From: Collinsella sp.
Lineage (GTDB): Bacteria; Actinomycetota; Coriobacteriia; Coriobacteriales; Coriobacteriaceae
Direction of reading: 5' to 3'
NCBI GenBank assembly: GCA_019419455.1
Contig: DXZW01000044.1
Coordinates: forward strand, 84,549-148,548
Length of the DNA stretch: 64,000 nucleotides
Shown here piece after piece: positions 16,961-26,581 of this stretch. How positions within the stretch are numbered: position 1 is the first letter of the stretch; each line of letters starts with the position of its first letter. The notes below the pieces were generated by a model that was not told the origin of the DNA, searched no databases, and saw nothing but the letters and a program-made list of their open reading frames with translations. The translations under genes were made by a program, and so were the position numbers.

Positions 16961-18316
16961 ATGCTTCTGGTCGCTAACGGTTCCGTTTTTACCCGCAACG
17001 CTCAGACCCCGTTCATTCCCAACGGCGCGGTCGCCATTGACGGAGATACGATCGTCGAAGTAGGTCCCGAGTGCGAGCTCAAGGCCAAGTACCCGGATGC
17101 CGAGTACGTCGACGCCCAGGGCAACCTCATCATGCCCGGACTCATCAATTGCCACACCCACATCTACTCGGGTCTGGCCCGCGGCCTTGCCATTAAGGGC
17201 TGCAACCCCACCAACTTCCTGGAGAATCTTGAGCAGCAGTGGTGGAAGATCGACGACAACCTGACCCTCGCCGGCACCAAGGCCAGCGCCTATGCCACGA
17301 TTCTGGACTCCATCCGCGATGGCGTCACCACGATCTTCGATCATCATGCAAGCTTCTGCGAGATCCCGGGAAGCCTCTTTACCATTAAGGATGCAGCTCA
17401 GGAGCTGGGCATGCGTTCGTGCCTGTGCTACGAGGTCTCCGATCGCCGCGGCCAGGAAAAATGCGACCAGGCCATTGCCGAGAACGCCGAATTTGCCCAG
17501 TGGGCCGCCAAGGAGCGTCGCGATAACGACAACCACATGATCGCCGCCATGTTTGGCGGACATGCCACCTTTACGCTTTCGGACGAGACCATGGACAAGA
17601 TGGCCGAGGCCAACAACGGCCTGACCGGCTTCCACATCCACGTGTGCGAGGGCATGAACGACGTGTGGGACTCCCGCCTCAACCGCGGTGGTATCAGCCC
17701 CGTCGAGCGCCTGCTGCAGCACAACCTGCTCGGTCCCGACACCATGCTCGGCCACTGCATCCACGTGACGCCTGCCGAGATGGATATCGTCAAGGAGTCC
17801 GGCACCTGGCTCGTCAACAACCCCGAATCCAATATGGGCAATGCCGTGGGCTGCGCTCCCGTGCTCGAGTTCTTCCGCCGCGGCATCCCCGTGTGCATGG
17901 GCACCGACGCCTACACCCACGACATGCTCGAGAGCCTCAAGGTCTTCCTGATTATTCAGCGCCACAACGCCGCCATGCCCAACGTGGGCTGGTGCGAGGC
18001 CATGACGATGCTGTTTGAGAACAACGCCAAGATGGCGAGCAGGTACTTCGATCGCAAGCTCGGTGTGCTCGAGGCCGGCGCTGCCGCCGACGTCATCGTC
18101 ATGGACTACAAGCCCTTTACGCCGCTGAGCGAGGAGAACATCGACGGCCACATGCTCTTTGGCATGATGGGCAAAAACTGCCGCACCACCATCATCAACG
18201 GCCGCGTCCTGTACAAGGATCGCGAGTTCGTTGGGATTGATGAGGACAAGATCAACGCGTGGACCATGGCTGAGTCCAAGAAGCTCTGGAGCGCGCTCAA
18301 CGATCGCGCCTACTAA
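16961..18316 (+). CDS. ssnA: SsnA-type aminohydrolase
   Basis: A 451-residue amidohydrolase-superfamily enzyme of the SsnA type found in anaerobic purine cluster gene sets. Metal-binding residues are visible: CHTH (His65, His67), HIHVCEG near 226, GHCIHVT near 265 and the catalytic Asp in MGTDAYTHD near 322. GGGAG five bases before the second ATG (16961) selects that start over the ATG at 16943. It is placed between a purine permease and ygfK. The exact substrate is not settled; hydrolytic opening or deamination of a purine-derived intermediate is the usual proposal. Confidence 0.9.
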   Translation: MLLVANGSVFTRNAQTPFIPNGAVAIDGDTIVEVGPECELKAKYPDAEYVDAQGNLIMPGLINCHTHIYSGLARGLAIKGCNPTNFLENLEQQWWKIDDNLTLAGTKASAYATILDSIRDGVTTIFDHHASFCEIPGSLFTIKDAAQELGMRSCLCYEVSDRRGQEKCDQAIAENAEFAQWAAKERRDNDNHMIAAMFGGHATFTLSDETMDKMAEANNGLTGFHIHVCEGMNDVWDSRLNRGGISPVERLLQHNLLGPDTMLGHCIHVTPAEMDIVKESGTWLVNNPESNMGNAVGCAPVLEFFRRGIPVCMGTDAYTHDMLESLKVFLIIQRHNAAMPNVGWCEAMTMLFENNAKMASRYFDRKLGVLEAGAAADVIVMDYKPFTPLSEENIDGHMLFGMMGKNCRTTIINGRVLYKDREFVGIDEDKINAWTMAESKKLWSALNDRAY

Positions 18317-18330
18317 TTACAAGTAGATTC

Positions 18331-18366
18331 ACGCGCGTCGGATGTTTCGCCGCATCCGACGCGCGT
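18331..18366 (+). terminator. 14-bp perfect hairpin between ssnA and ygfK
   Basis: ACGCGCGTCGGATG pairs exactly with CATCCGACGCGCGT across 8 bases. No T run follows; it may stabilise the upstream mRNA or attenuate rather than terminate. A second GC-rich structure follows before the ygfK ribosome site. Confidence 0.6.
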
Positions 18367-18464
18367 ATAGGCGGCCTCCGCGGGGTCGCCGGCGCTGTGC
18401 TAGCGCTACACCGTATTTGCGCCCGCCGCGCGGTCTCGCCGGGCGTTACAGAGAGGAGCTCATT

Positions 18465-21464
18465 ATGAGCGACATCATGAGGCCGATCCCGTTTTCGCAG
18501 CTGATGAACTGGATCATCGAGGAGCACAAGACTCAGGGCGCCGTCTTTGGCGTGCGCAAGATGGTCACGACCAACCAGGAGGGTGCGCTTCCCATTTTTG
18601 ACGAGCGCATCGAGACTCCGTTTGGCCCGGCCGCCGGTCCCAACACGCAGCTTGCCCAGAACATCGTGGCCTCTTATGTGGCCGGTTCCCGCTTCTTTGA
18701 GCTTAAGACCGTTCAGGTTATGGACGGCGAGGAGCTCTCCAAGTGCGTCAACAAGCCCTGTATCGTGGCGCAGGACGAGTGCTACAACTGCGAGTGGTCG
18801 ACCGAGCTCGAGGTTCCGCAGGCCTTTGCCGAGTACGTGAAGGCATGGTTCGCCTGCCACCTGATCGCTCGCGAGTACGGCCTGGGAAGCCCGGACGGTT
18901 TTGTCTTTAACATGTCGGTGGGTTATGACCTGGAGGGCATCAAGAGCCCCAAGGTCGACGCCTACATCGAGGGCATGAAGGACGCCAGCGGCTCCGACGT
19001 CTGGAACGAGTGCCGCGCATGGGCGCTCGCCAACCTGGACAAGTTCGAGCATGTCGACGCCGCGTTTGTCGAGTCTATCCCGGCACGCGTCTCCAACTCC
19101 ATTACCGAGTCCACGCTGCATGGCTGCCCGCCGGCGGAGATTGAGCGCATTGCGACCTACCTTATCACCGAGAAGGGCCTCAACACCTACATCAAGTGCA
19201 ACCCCACGCTGCTGGGTTATGAGTTTGCCCGCCAGCGCCTCAACGAGCTGGGCTTTGACTACATCGTCTTCGATGACACGCACTTCCGCGAGGACCTGCA
19301 GTGGGTCGACGCCGTGCCCATGTTCGAGCGCCTGATTGCCCTGTGCGCCGAGCGCGGTCTTGAGTTTGGTGTCAAGCTCACCAACACGTTCCCCGTCGAC
19401 GTGACGAGGAACGAGCTGCCCTCTACCGAGATGTACATGTCCGGCCGTTCGCTGTTCTCGCTGACCATTGAGGCTGCCCGCCGCATTACCGAGCAGTTCG
19501 ATGGCAAGTTGCGCATCAGCTACTCCGGCGGCGCTACGGTCTACAACATCCGCGCCCTGTATGACGCCGGCATTTGGCCCGTCACCCTGGCGACCGACGT
19601 GCTCAAGCCCGGTGGCTACGAGCGCTTTAGCCAGATGGCCGGCGAGTTTACCGACCTGGATGGCAAGCCGTTCGCGGGCATTTCGCTCGAGGCGGTGACC
19701 GCGATCCAGACCGATTCGCTCACCAATCAGCTCTACAAGAAGCCGCTGCGCCCGCTACCCGACCGCAAGGTCGCCGGCAAGAGCCCGCTTTCCGACTGCT
19801 TTACCACGCCGTGCCGCACGAGCTGCCCCATCCAGCAGGATATTCCCGCCTATCTGGCGGCTGTTGACGAGGGCCGCTACGAGGACGCATTCAACATCAT
19901 CATCGAGCGCAACGCCCTGCCGTTCATTACCGGCACCATCTGCCCGCATCCCTGCGGCCGTGCCTGCGAGCGTGCATTCTACGAGCCCGAGGGCGCCCAG
20001 ATCCGCGCCAGCAAGCTCAAGGCCGCCCGTGAGGCCATGACCGCCGTGCTGCCCAAGCTGCGCGCCCAGGCCATCGCCAACGACGGCGAGCGCAACGTTG
20101 CCGTTATCGGCGGCGGTCCGGCCGGTCTGGCGACGGCGTTCTTCCTGACGCGCGCCGGCGTGCCCGTCACCATCTTTGAGGCCCGCGACTCTCTCGGCGG
20201 CGTGGTCCGTCACGTGATTCCCGAGTTCCGTATCGCGAGCGACGATATCTCCCACGACGCCGAGCTCTGCCTGGCCTTTGGCGCCAAGGTGAAGCTCAAC
20301 GCCCGCGTGGAGTCCATCGACGAGCTCAAGGCCCAGGGCTTTACCGACGTGGTCGTGGCCACCGGTGCCTGGATGCCCGGCTCTGCGGGCCTGGGCGAGG
20401 GTGCCGAGCTCGATGTGCTGGAGTTCCTCGAGGCCGCCAAGAAGGGCGAGAAGCTCGAGCTGGGCGAGGACGTCGTGGTCATTGGCGCCGGCAACACCGC
20501 CATGGACGCGGCCCGCGTGGCCAAGCGTCTGGCTGGCGTGAAGAACGTGCGCCTGGTGTATCGCCGCACCAAGAAGCAGATGCCCGCCGACGAGGAAGAG
20601 CTCGATCTTGCTCTTGCCGACGGTGTTGAGCTTTGCGAGCTGCTGGCGCCCAAGGCGCTCAACGGCACCGTGCTGACCTGCGACGTTATGGAGCTTGGCG
20701 AGCCGGATGCAAGCGGTCGTCGCAGCCCCGTCGCCACGGGCGAGACCGTCGAGCTGCCCGCCACCACGGTGATCTGTGCCGTGGGCGAGGGCATCGACGC
20801 TAGCCTGTACGACGCCGCGGGCGTCGAGCACGACCGTCGCGGCCGCCTTGCCGCCACCTCCACCGGCGTCGAGGGCGTCTGGGCTGCAGGCGATTGCCGT
20901 CGCGGTCCGGCCACCGTGGTCGAGGCTATTGCCGACGCCGCCGAGGTCGCCCGTGCCATCGCCGGCGTGGACTTTAACAAGTACGCCGACTGCAACGAGC
21001 AGGCCGGCCGCGAGGACGCCTGCTACGAGCGCAAGGGGTCGCTGTGCCGCGACAAACGCAATTGCACCAAGACCCGCTGCCTGGGCTGCGGCTCGGTGTG
21101 CGAGGTCTGCTGCGACGTGTGCCCCAACCGCGCCAACGTGGCAATTAGGGTGCCGGGCCTGGCCAAGCATCAGGTCGTCCATGTCGACGGCATGTGCAAC
21201 GAGTGCGGTAACTGCGCCGTGTTCTGCCCCTACCAGGAGGGTCGTCCCTACAAGGACAAGCTCACCCTGTTCTGGAGCGAGCAAGACATGGAGAACTCCG
21301 AGAACGAGGGCTTCCTGGCTGTGGACGAGGACCACTTTAAGGTCCGCGTCGCCGGCACGGTCCGCACCGTCTCGGTCGATGCCGTCAACACCGGTCTTCC
21401 CGAGGCCGTCCGCCTGACCATCAGGGCCGTGCGCGACAACTATTCGTACCTTCTTAAGAAATAG
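18465..21464 (+). CDS. ygfK: YgfK-type flavin/iron-sulfur oxidoreductase ('putative selenate reductase subunit')
   Basis: A 999-residue multidomain redox protein, near the usual ~1030. Residues 1-430 form a dihydropyrimidine/dihydroorotate dehydrogenase-like part. Next is a GltD-like module with cysteine pairs TPCRTSCPIQQ and CPHPCGRACE, an FAD motif VIGGGPAGLATAFFL near 545 and an NAD(P)H motif VVVIGAGNTAMDAA near 670. The C-terminus carries a cysteine-rich block CLGCGSVCEVCCDVCP and CNECGNCAVFCP. GAGAGGAG supports the ATG at 18465. It likely moves electrons between NAD(P)H and a purine intermediate, with the adjacent ferredoxin and XdhD as partners. Despite the old name, no evidence here points to selenate. 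Confidence 0.92.
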   Translation: MSDIMRPIPFSQLMNWIIEEHKTQGAVFGVRKMVTTNQEGALPIFDERIETPFGPAAGPNTQLAQNIVASYVAGSRFFELKTVQVMDGEELSKCVNKPCIVAQDECYNCEWSTELEVPQAFAEYVKAWFACHLIAREYGLGSPDGFVFNMSVGYDLEGIKSPKVDAYIEGMKDASGSDVWNECRAWALANLDKFEHVDAAFVESIPARVSNSITESTLHGCPPAEIERIATYLITEKGLNTYIKCNPTLLGYEFARQRLNELGFDYIVFDDTHFREDLQWVDAVPMFERLIALCAERGLEFGVKLTNTFPVDVTRNELPSTEMYMSGRSLFSLTIEAARRITEQFDGKLRISYSGGATVYNIRALYDAGIWPVTLATDVLKPGGYERFSQMAGEFTDLDGKPFAGISLEAVTAIQTDSLTNQLYKKPLRPLPDRKVAGKSPLSDCFTTPCRTSCPIQQDIPAYLAAVDEGRYEDAFNIIIERNALPFITGTICPHPCGRACERAFYEPEGAQIRASKLKAAREAMTAVLPKLRAQAIANDGERNVAVIGGGPAGLATAFFLTRAGVPVTIFEARDSLGGVVRHVIPEFRIASDDISHDAELCLAFGAKVKLNARVESIDELKAQGFTDVVVATGAWMPGSAGLGEGAELDVLEFLEAAKKGEKLELGEDVVVIGAGNTAMDAARVAKRLAGVKNVRLVYRRTKKQMPADEEELDLALADGVELCELLAPKALNGTVLTCDVMELGEPDASGRRSPVATGETVELPATTVICAVGEGIDASLYDAAGVEHDRRGRLAATSTGVEGVWAAGDCRRGPATVVEAIADAAEVARAIAGVDFNKYADCNEQAGREDACYERKGSLCRDKRNCTKTRCLGCGSVCEVCCDVCPNRANVAIRVPGLAKHQVVHVDGMCNECGNCAVFCPYQEGRPYKDKLTLFWSEQDMENSENEGFLAVDEDHFKVRVAGTVRTVSVDAVNTGLPEAVRLTIRAVRDNYSYLLKK

Positions 21465-21475
21465 GCGAGTCTCTT

Positions 21476-21955
21476 ATGGCCAAATCCATTCAACATAACG
21501 TGGCCTACGTTGCCTGCGGAAGCGGTTGCGCCTCCGCAGGCGGCGACGCCCGCTGCAGCGAAGGCTGCATTGGCTGTGGCGCCTGCGTCACGGCCTGTCC
21601 CCACGGCGCCATTTCGCTGGTCGATGGCATCGCCCGCGTGGATCGCTCCAAGTGCACGGGCTGCGGCCTGTGCGGCATGGCGTGCCCGCAGCGCGTGATT
21701 GCCTTCGTCCCCGGCTACCAGAACATTCTGGTGCGCTGCAACAACACCGATAAGGGCGCCATTGCGCGCAAGGTCTGCGACACGAGCTGCATCGGTTGCG
21801 GTATGTGCGCCAAAAAGTGCCCCGCTGGCGCTATCCGCATCGAGGACAACTGCGCCCATATCGACGGCGTGGACTGCCTGTCGTGCGGCATGTGCGCCGT
21901 CGTCTGCCCGCATGGCGCCATCCACGACCGCACCGGCATCGCCGCCGGCGTGTAG
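21476..21955 (+). CDS. polyferredoxin with four [4Fe-4S] motifs
   Basis: A 159-residue electron carrier. Four CxxCxxCxxxCP motifs are visible: CIGCGACVTACP, CTGCGLCGMACP, CIGCGMCAKKCP and CLSCGMCAVVCP, so up to four [4Fe-4S] clusters. The arrangement resembles the C-terminal part of RnfB. There is no signal peptide or membrane segment. It lies between ygfK and xdhD (11 and 12 bases apart), which suggests it carries electrons between these two enzymes, a job often done by a separate FAD subunit in related systems. Confidence 0.92.
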   Translation: MAKSIQHNVAYVACGSGCASAGGDARCSEGCIGCGACVTACPHGAISLVDGIARVDRSKCTGCGLCGMACPQRVIAFVPGYQNILVRCNNTDKGAIARKVCDTSCIGCGMCAKKCPAGAIRIEDNCAHIDGVDCLSCGMCAVVCPHGAIHDRTGIAAGV

Positions 21956-21967
21956 AAGGGAATCACC

Positions 21968-24745
21968 ATGGCACAGGAATTCACTTTTACCGTTAACGGC
22001 GTCGAGCGCACGACGACCCAAAACAAACCGCTGCTGCGCTACCTGCGCGACGACCTGCATATCCATTCCGCCAAGGACGGCTGCTCCGAAGGCGCTTGCG
22101 GCACCTGCACCATCCATGTGGACGGTGCGGCCGTCAAGGCGTGCGTACTGACCACCGCTCTTGCCGCCGGCCGTAACATCGTGACCGTTGAGGGCCTGCC
22201 CCAGGACGTGCGCGAGGCCTTTGTGTACGCCTTTGGTGCCGTGGGCGCCGTGCAGTGCGGTTTTTGCATTCCCGGCATGGTCATGGCGGGTGCAGCGCTC
22301 ATCGCCGAGGACCCCGAGCCCACCGAGGAGCAGATCAAGTACGCCATTCGCGGTAACGTCTGCCGCTGCACCGGCTACAAAAAGATTATCGAGGGCATCT
22401 CGCTGGCCGCTGCGGTGCTCCGCGGCGAAAAGCAGATCGACGAGGACCTGGAGCGCGGCGACGACTACGGCGTGGGCAAGCGCGCCTTCCGTATCGACGT
22501 GCGCAAGAAGGTGCTCGGTGAGGGCAAGTACCCCGACGATATCGACGAGCTCGATCAGCCAGGCCTGACCTATGCCAGCGCCGTGCGCTCCAAGTATCCG
22601 CGCGCCCGTGTGCTCTCCATCGATACCTCCAAGGCCGAGGCCCTGCCCGGTGTGGTGGGCATCCTGCGGGCCGAGGACGTGCCGGTCAACCAGGTCGGCC
22701 ACCTTATCCAGGACTGGGATGTCATGATCGCCCAGGGCGATATTACCCGCTGCGTGGGCGATGCCATCGTGCTGGTGGTCGCCGAGGATGAGGCGACGCT
22801 CGAGAAGGCCAAGAAGCTCGTAAAGATCGATTACGAGCCGCTGGAGCCCGTGCGCAACATCGCTGAGGCCAAGGCTGCCGACGCGCCGCGCCTGCACGAC
22901 AGCTTCTTTGCCTTTGGCAACACGGTGGAGCTCAAGGACAACGTGTGCCAGAGCCGCCATGTGACGCGCGGCGACGCCGCCAAGGCGCTGGCAGAGAGCG
23001 CGTTTACCGTGACGCAGCGCTTTACCACGCCTTTTACCGAGCATGCCTTCTTGGAGCCCGAGTGCGCCGTTGCCTTCCCGTACAAGAACGGCGTCAAGGT
23101 GCAGTCGACCGACCAGGGCGCCTACGACACGCGCAAAGAGTGTGCCCACATGTTTGGCTGGGACAACGAGCCCGAGCGCGTGGTCGTCGAGACCATGCTC
23201 GTGGGCGGCGGCTTTGGCGGCAAGGAGGACGTGTCCATCCAGCACCTGGCCGCGCTCGCCGCATATAAGTTCCAGCGTCCGGTGAAGTGCAAGCTCACGC
23301 GCGCCGAGTCGCTCGCTTTCCATCCCAAGCGCCATGCCATGGACGGCACCTTTACGCTGGGTTGCGACGCCGAGGGCAACTTTACCGGCCTGGACTGCGA
23401 GATCAACTTTGATACCGGCGCCTATGCGTCGCTATGCGGTCCGGTGCTCGAGCGCGCCTGCACGCATGCCGTCGGTCCCTACAAGTACCAGAACACCGAC
23501 ATTCGCGGCTTTGGCTACTACACCAACAACCCGCCTGCCGGCGCGTACCGCGGCTTTGGCGTCTGCCAGTCCGAGTTTGCGCTCGAGAGTCTCATCGACC
23601 TGCTGGCAGAGAAGGTCGGCCTGGACCCGTGGGAGATCCGCTACCGTAACGCCATCGAGCCGGGTGAGGTTTTGCCCAACGGCCAGATTGCCGACTGCTC
23701 CACGGCGCTTAAGGAGACGCTGCTCGAGGTCAAGGATGCCTACTATGCGCATCCCGGACACGCCGGCATTGCCTGCGCCATGAAGAATGCCGGCGTGGGC
23801 GTGGGCCTGCCCGATGCCGGCCGCTGCAAGATTCGCGTTGAGGGTGGCCGCGCCGTGGTCTATGCCGCCACGTCCGACATCGGTCAGGGCTGCAACACCG
23901 TCTTTTTGCAGGATGTTGCCGAGGCATGCGGTCTGCCGCTGAGCTGCATTGCCAATGGCGAGTGCTCCACCGAGAACGCTCCCGACTCCGGCACCACGTC
24001 TGGCTCGCGCCAGACGGTCGTGACCGGCGAGGCCGTGCGCGGCGCCGCCTTCCTGCTGCGCGATGCCATGGTTGGCATCGAGGCTGGCAAGCCTGCGCCC
24101 GATACTCCCGTGAGTGCGCATGGTGACGGCGCCAAGATCGAGTACGACGATGGTCGTGCCTATCAACTGCGCACGCAGGAACTCGTCGCCGGCCAGGGTG
24201 TGCATCCTCAGGATCCCGTGGCCGCCATCAAGGCGCTCGAGGGATGCGAGTTTGGCTACGTGTACCTGGAGCCGACCGACAAGCTGGGTGCGGATGTTCC
24301 CAACCCCAAGAGCCACATCTGCTACGGATTTGCCACGCATGTGGTCATTCTGGACGATGACGGCCGCGTGAGCGAGGTCTATGCCGCGCACGATTCCGGC
24401 AAGGTGGTCAACCCCATCTCCATCCAGGGTCAGATTGAAGGCGGCGTGCTCATGGGTATGGGCTATGCGCTTACCGAGGATTGGCCGCTCAAGGACTGCG
24501 TGCCCCAGGCAAGGTACGGCACGCTCGGGCTGTTCCGTGCGCCCGAGATTCCGGATATCCACGCCATCTACGTGGAGAAGGACGAGCTGTTGCCCGTGGC
24601 ATACGGCGGCAAGGGCATTGGAGAGATCGCAACGATCCCCACGGCGCCCGCCGTACAGAACGCCTACCGCGCGTTTGACGGCAAGCTGCGTCCGGATCTG
24701 CCCATGGTGGATACGCCGTACAGCCGCGCCCGCAACCGCGGGTAG
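21968..24745 (+). CDS. xdhD: XdhD-type selenium-dependent molybdenum hydroxylase (xanthine dehydrogenase family)
   Basis: A 925-residue fused enzyme. The N-terminal [2Fe-2S] domain uses Cys39, 44, 47 and 59; the second cluster uses Cys97, 100, 132 and 134 (QCGFC and NVCRC). The molybdenum-cofactor domain includes GGGFGGKED, PPAGAYRGFGVCQSEFALE and, near the end, GGKGIGEIATIPTAPAV with the likely catalytic Glu. It oxidises purines such as hypoxanthine or xanthine, or works in reverse on urate. No FAD domain is present and no YgfM/XdhB-like FAD subunit is encoded in the window. Maturation genes mocA-like, yqeB, yqeC and xdhC lie in the second half of the cluster. Confidence 0.93.
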   Translation: MAQEFTFTVNGVERTTTQNKPLLRYLRDDLHIHSAKDGCSEGACGTCTIHVDGAAVKACVLTTALAAGRNIVTVEGLPQDVREAFVYAFGAVGAVQCGFCIPGMVMAGAALIAEDPEPTEEQIKYAIRGNVCRCTGYKKIIEGISLAAAVLRGEKQIDEDLERGDDYGVGKRAFRIDVRKKVLGEGKYPDDIDELDQPGLTYASAVRSKYPRARVLSIDTSKAEALPGVVGILRAEDVPVNQVGHLIQDWDVMIAQGDITRCVGDAIVLVVAEDEATLEKAKKLVKIDYEPLEPVRNIAEAKAADAPRLHDSFFAFGNTVELKDNVCQSRHVTRGDAAKALAESAFTVTQRFTTPFTEHAFLEPECAVAFPYKNGVKVQSTDQGAYDTRKECAHMFGWDNEPERVVVETMLVGGGFGGKEDVSIQHLAALAAYKFQRPVKCKLTRAESLAFHPKRHAMDGTFTLGCDAEGNFTGLDCEINFDTGAYASLCGPVLERACTHAVGPYKYQNTDIRGFGYYTNNPPAGAYRGFGVCQSEFALESLIDLLAEKVGLDPWEIRYRNAIEPGEVLPNGQIADCSTALKETLLEVKDAYYAHPGHAGIACAMKNAGVGVGLPDAGRCKIRVEGGRAVVYAATSDIGQGCNTVFLQDVAEACGLPLSCIANGECSTENAPDSGTTSGSRQTVVTGEAVRGAAFLLRDAMVGIEAGKPAPDTPVSAHGDGAKIEYDDGRAYQLRTQELVAGQGVHPQDPVAAIKALEGCEFGYVYLEPTDKLGADVPNPKSHICYGFATHVVILDDDGRVSEVYAAHDSGKVVNPISIQGQIEGGVLMGMGYALTEDWPLKDCVPQARYGTLGLFRAPEIPDIHAIYVEKDELLPVAYGGKGIGEIATIPTAPAVQNAYRAFDGKLRPDLPMVDTPYSRARNRG

Positions 24746-24814
24746 GGTAGGGCGCGGACAGCCATTGCTGACGAGCTGTTCGCGCTCAACATCAACTGGA
24801 TATGCTGCGCCTTT

Positions 24815-24852
24815 GGCCCCGGTTCCATCGAAAGCCGGGGCCTTTTGTTTGG
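24815..24852 (+). terminator. intrinsic terminator ending the first half of the purine cluster
   Basis: GGCCCCGG (24815-24822) pairs with CCGGGGCC (24835-24842), followed by TTTTGTTT. It marks the downstream end of the ssnA-ygfK-ferredoxin-xdhD transcript. Confidence 0.88.
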
Positions 24853-24858
24853 AGCGGA
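24833..24858 (+). repeat. 26-bp direct repeat, copy 1
   Basis: The segment beginning AGCCGGGGCCTTTTGTTTGG is identical over 26 bases to 26582-26607, 1749 bases downstream. It consists of the right half of the xdhD terminator plus 9 bases. The two copies bracket the first ATPase gene. Confidence 0.8.
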
Positions 24859-24977
24859 AACTGTGTCCCGGAATTGCCACTCAGAACGGGACACGCTTTC
24901 CGGATGGGATGCTTGGCGGAAACTACGGCCCAGTTTTTGGCTCCAGAACGGGATACATTTTCCGGAACAGTCCACGT
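24854..24977. repeat. two diverged tandem copies of a 62-bp unit
   Basis: GCGGAAACT recurs at 24854 and 24916 and CAGAACGGGA at 24882 and 24944, both exactly 62 bases apart; TTTCCGGA follows each. Similar words (GGAATGGGTTGCGCTTTCCGG) return in rearranged order around 26505-26526. Nothing here looks coding. Confidence 0.65.
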
Positions 24978-25017
24978 GCGGGGGTGTACCGCCCCTTTTC
25001 GTGCTCCGCTTGTCGAA

Positions 25018-25073
25018 TTACGTTATAGCTAGACATATTATAGGAAGGTATAATATAGCTAGCTATAACGTAA
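25018..25073. repeat. 56-bp A/T-rich palindrome overlapping a promoter
   Basis: Arms of 25 bases (25018-25042 and 25049-25073) match at 23 positions around the centre GGAAGG; the outer 15 bases (TTACGTTATAGCTAG) and inner 8 (ATATTATA) are perfect. TATAAT at 25049-25054 can act as a -10 element. The ATPase ribosome site AAAGGAAGG follows at once, so the palindrome is either an operator or a leader hairpin. Confidence 0.75.
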
Positions 25074-25088
25074 AGGAAGGATGGCCCT

Positions 25089-26480
25089 ATGTTTATCGGA
25101 AGAACAGTGGAAATGTCCGAGCTCAATCGACTGTATGGCACGGGCTCCTTTGAAATGCCTGTGATTTACGGCCGCCGTCGTGTGGGCAAAACGCGTCTTA
25201 TCACAGAGTTCATCCAAGGCAAGAAGGCTATTTACTTTCAAGCTCGTCGTACCAATGCGGAGGCAAACCTGCACGGCTTTAGCCAGGCGATACTTGCAGG
25301 CTCGGTTGGTGCTACAGGCGTGTCGTTTCGTAGTTTTGACGAAGCGTTCGATGCATTGGCCACCATGGCTCGCACGGAACGTTTGGTTGTCGTGATTGAC
25401 GAGTATCCCTATCTCGCCCAATCGAATCCCGAAATCAGCTCGTTGCTGCAAGACAAGATCGACCACTTATACAAAGAGATCAGGCTAATGCTGATCCTAT
25501 GCGGCTCGTCTCTTTCGTTTATGGAGGAACAGGTGTTGGGCTACGAGAGCCCACTATACGGTAGGCGTACGGCCCAGTTTAAGATCATGCCGCTCGATTT
25601 TACGACGACCCTCGGGTTGTGGCAGAACATGGGTCGCGAAGACGCTGCAGTTTGCTATGGCATGACGGGTGGCATTCCTGCATATATCGAGAAAGTCGAT
25701 CCTGCCGCACCGCTCAAGGACAACATCAAACGTCTTTTTCTTACTCCTACGGGCTATCTCTTTGAGGAGCCGAGTAACCTGCTATTGCAAGAGTGCCGCA
25801 ATCCCGAGCAATATGATGCGATCGTGCAAGCAATTGCTCAGGGGCGCTCGAAGATCTCAGAGATTGCGAGCTCTACGGGAATCCCTGCGAGCAACGTAAA
25901 GAGCTATGTGGATAAGCTGGCGTCGCTTGGGATTGTCGAGCGCGAGCTGCCCCTAAACGAGACGAGCAATAAGCGAGCCGTGTATCTGCTTAGCGACCAG
26001 ATGTTTAGGTTCTGGTACAAGTTTGTGCCGCAGAACATTGGGCTGATTCAAAACGATATGGCCGAGATGGCGTATAAGCGCATTGAGCCGCACGTATCGG
26101 ATTACATGGGTACGGTCTTTGAGCTCATATGCAGACAATACGTGTACGAACTCGCGCGGGCGGGCCAGCTCGATGTGGTTCCGGCGAGCGTCGGGCGCTG
26201 GTGGGGGACGGATAATCGCACGCATACGCAGGAAGAAATCGACTTGATTGTTGACGATGGCGAGGGCGCTGCGTTGTTTGCGGAGTGCAAATGGCGCAAT
26301 GAACCGACGGGTGAAGACGTGCTGCAAAAGCTCGTGCATCGAAGCGAGCTCTGTAGACGGCAGCATAAAAGCTACATGATCTTCTCGAAGCGTGGCTTTA
26401 CGCAGGGATGTCGAGATGCCGCGGCGAACAGGGGAGATACCAAGCTGATTTCGTTTGCCGAGATGTGCGAGCGGAGATAA
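25089..26480 (+). CDS. AAA ATPase with C-terminal DUF234 nuclease-like domain
   Basis: A 463-residue ATPase of the archaeal/bacterial ATPase_2 plus DUF234 type. The Walker A motif GRRRVGKT is at residues 28-35, Walker B is LVVVIDEYPYL near 100, and a winged-helix segment near 255-285 links to the C-terminal domain. That domain contains EEIDLIVDD followed by ALFAECKWRN, a PD-(D/E)xK-like arrangement. Codon use is less GC-skewed than in the flanking metabolic genes, which suggests transfer. It stands alone, in front of a large palindrome, and is bracketed by 26-bp direct repeats. Function is unknown; such proteins are common in mobile islands of gut bacteria. Confidence 0.85.
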   Translation: MFIGRTVEMSELNRLYGTGSFEMPVIYGRRRVGKTRLITEFIQGKKAIYFQARRTNAEANLHGFSQAILAGSVGATGVSFRSFDEAFDALATMARTERLVVVIDEYPYLAQSNPEISSLLQDKIDHLYKEIRLMLILCGSSLSFMEEQVLGYESPLYGRRTAQFKIMPLDFTTTLGLWQNMGREDAAVCYGMTGGIPAYIEKVDPAAPLKDNIKRLFLTPTGYLFEEPSNLLLQECRNPEQYDAIVQAIAQGRSKISEIASSTGIPASNVKSYVDKLASLGIVERELPLNETSNKRAVYLLSDQMFRFWYKFVPQNIGLIQNDMAEMAYKRIEPHVSDYMGTVFELICRQYVYELARAGQLDVVPASVGRWWGTDNRTHTQEEIDLIVDDGEGAALFAECKWRNEPTGEDVLQKLVHRSELCRRQHKSYMIFSKRGFTQGCRDAAANRGDTKLISFAEMCERR

Positions 26481-26581
26481 CCAAGCGCGCTCTGATGTGA
26501 TGCTCGGAATGGGTTGCGCTTTCCGGATCGCCCTTCAAGCGGAAGCTCATATGTTCAAGAAATGGGAGGCAGCTCATCGCG

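Noticed and set aside
21440..23335. 631-codon minus-strand frame opposite the ferredoxin and xdhD
   Set aside because: Antisense to clear Fe-S and molybdenum-binding motifs; no independent signal.
24923..25141. Minus-strand frame of 72 codons across the 56-bp palindrome
   Set aside because: It arises from the palindrome and A/T-rich promoter; no ribosome site or homology.
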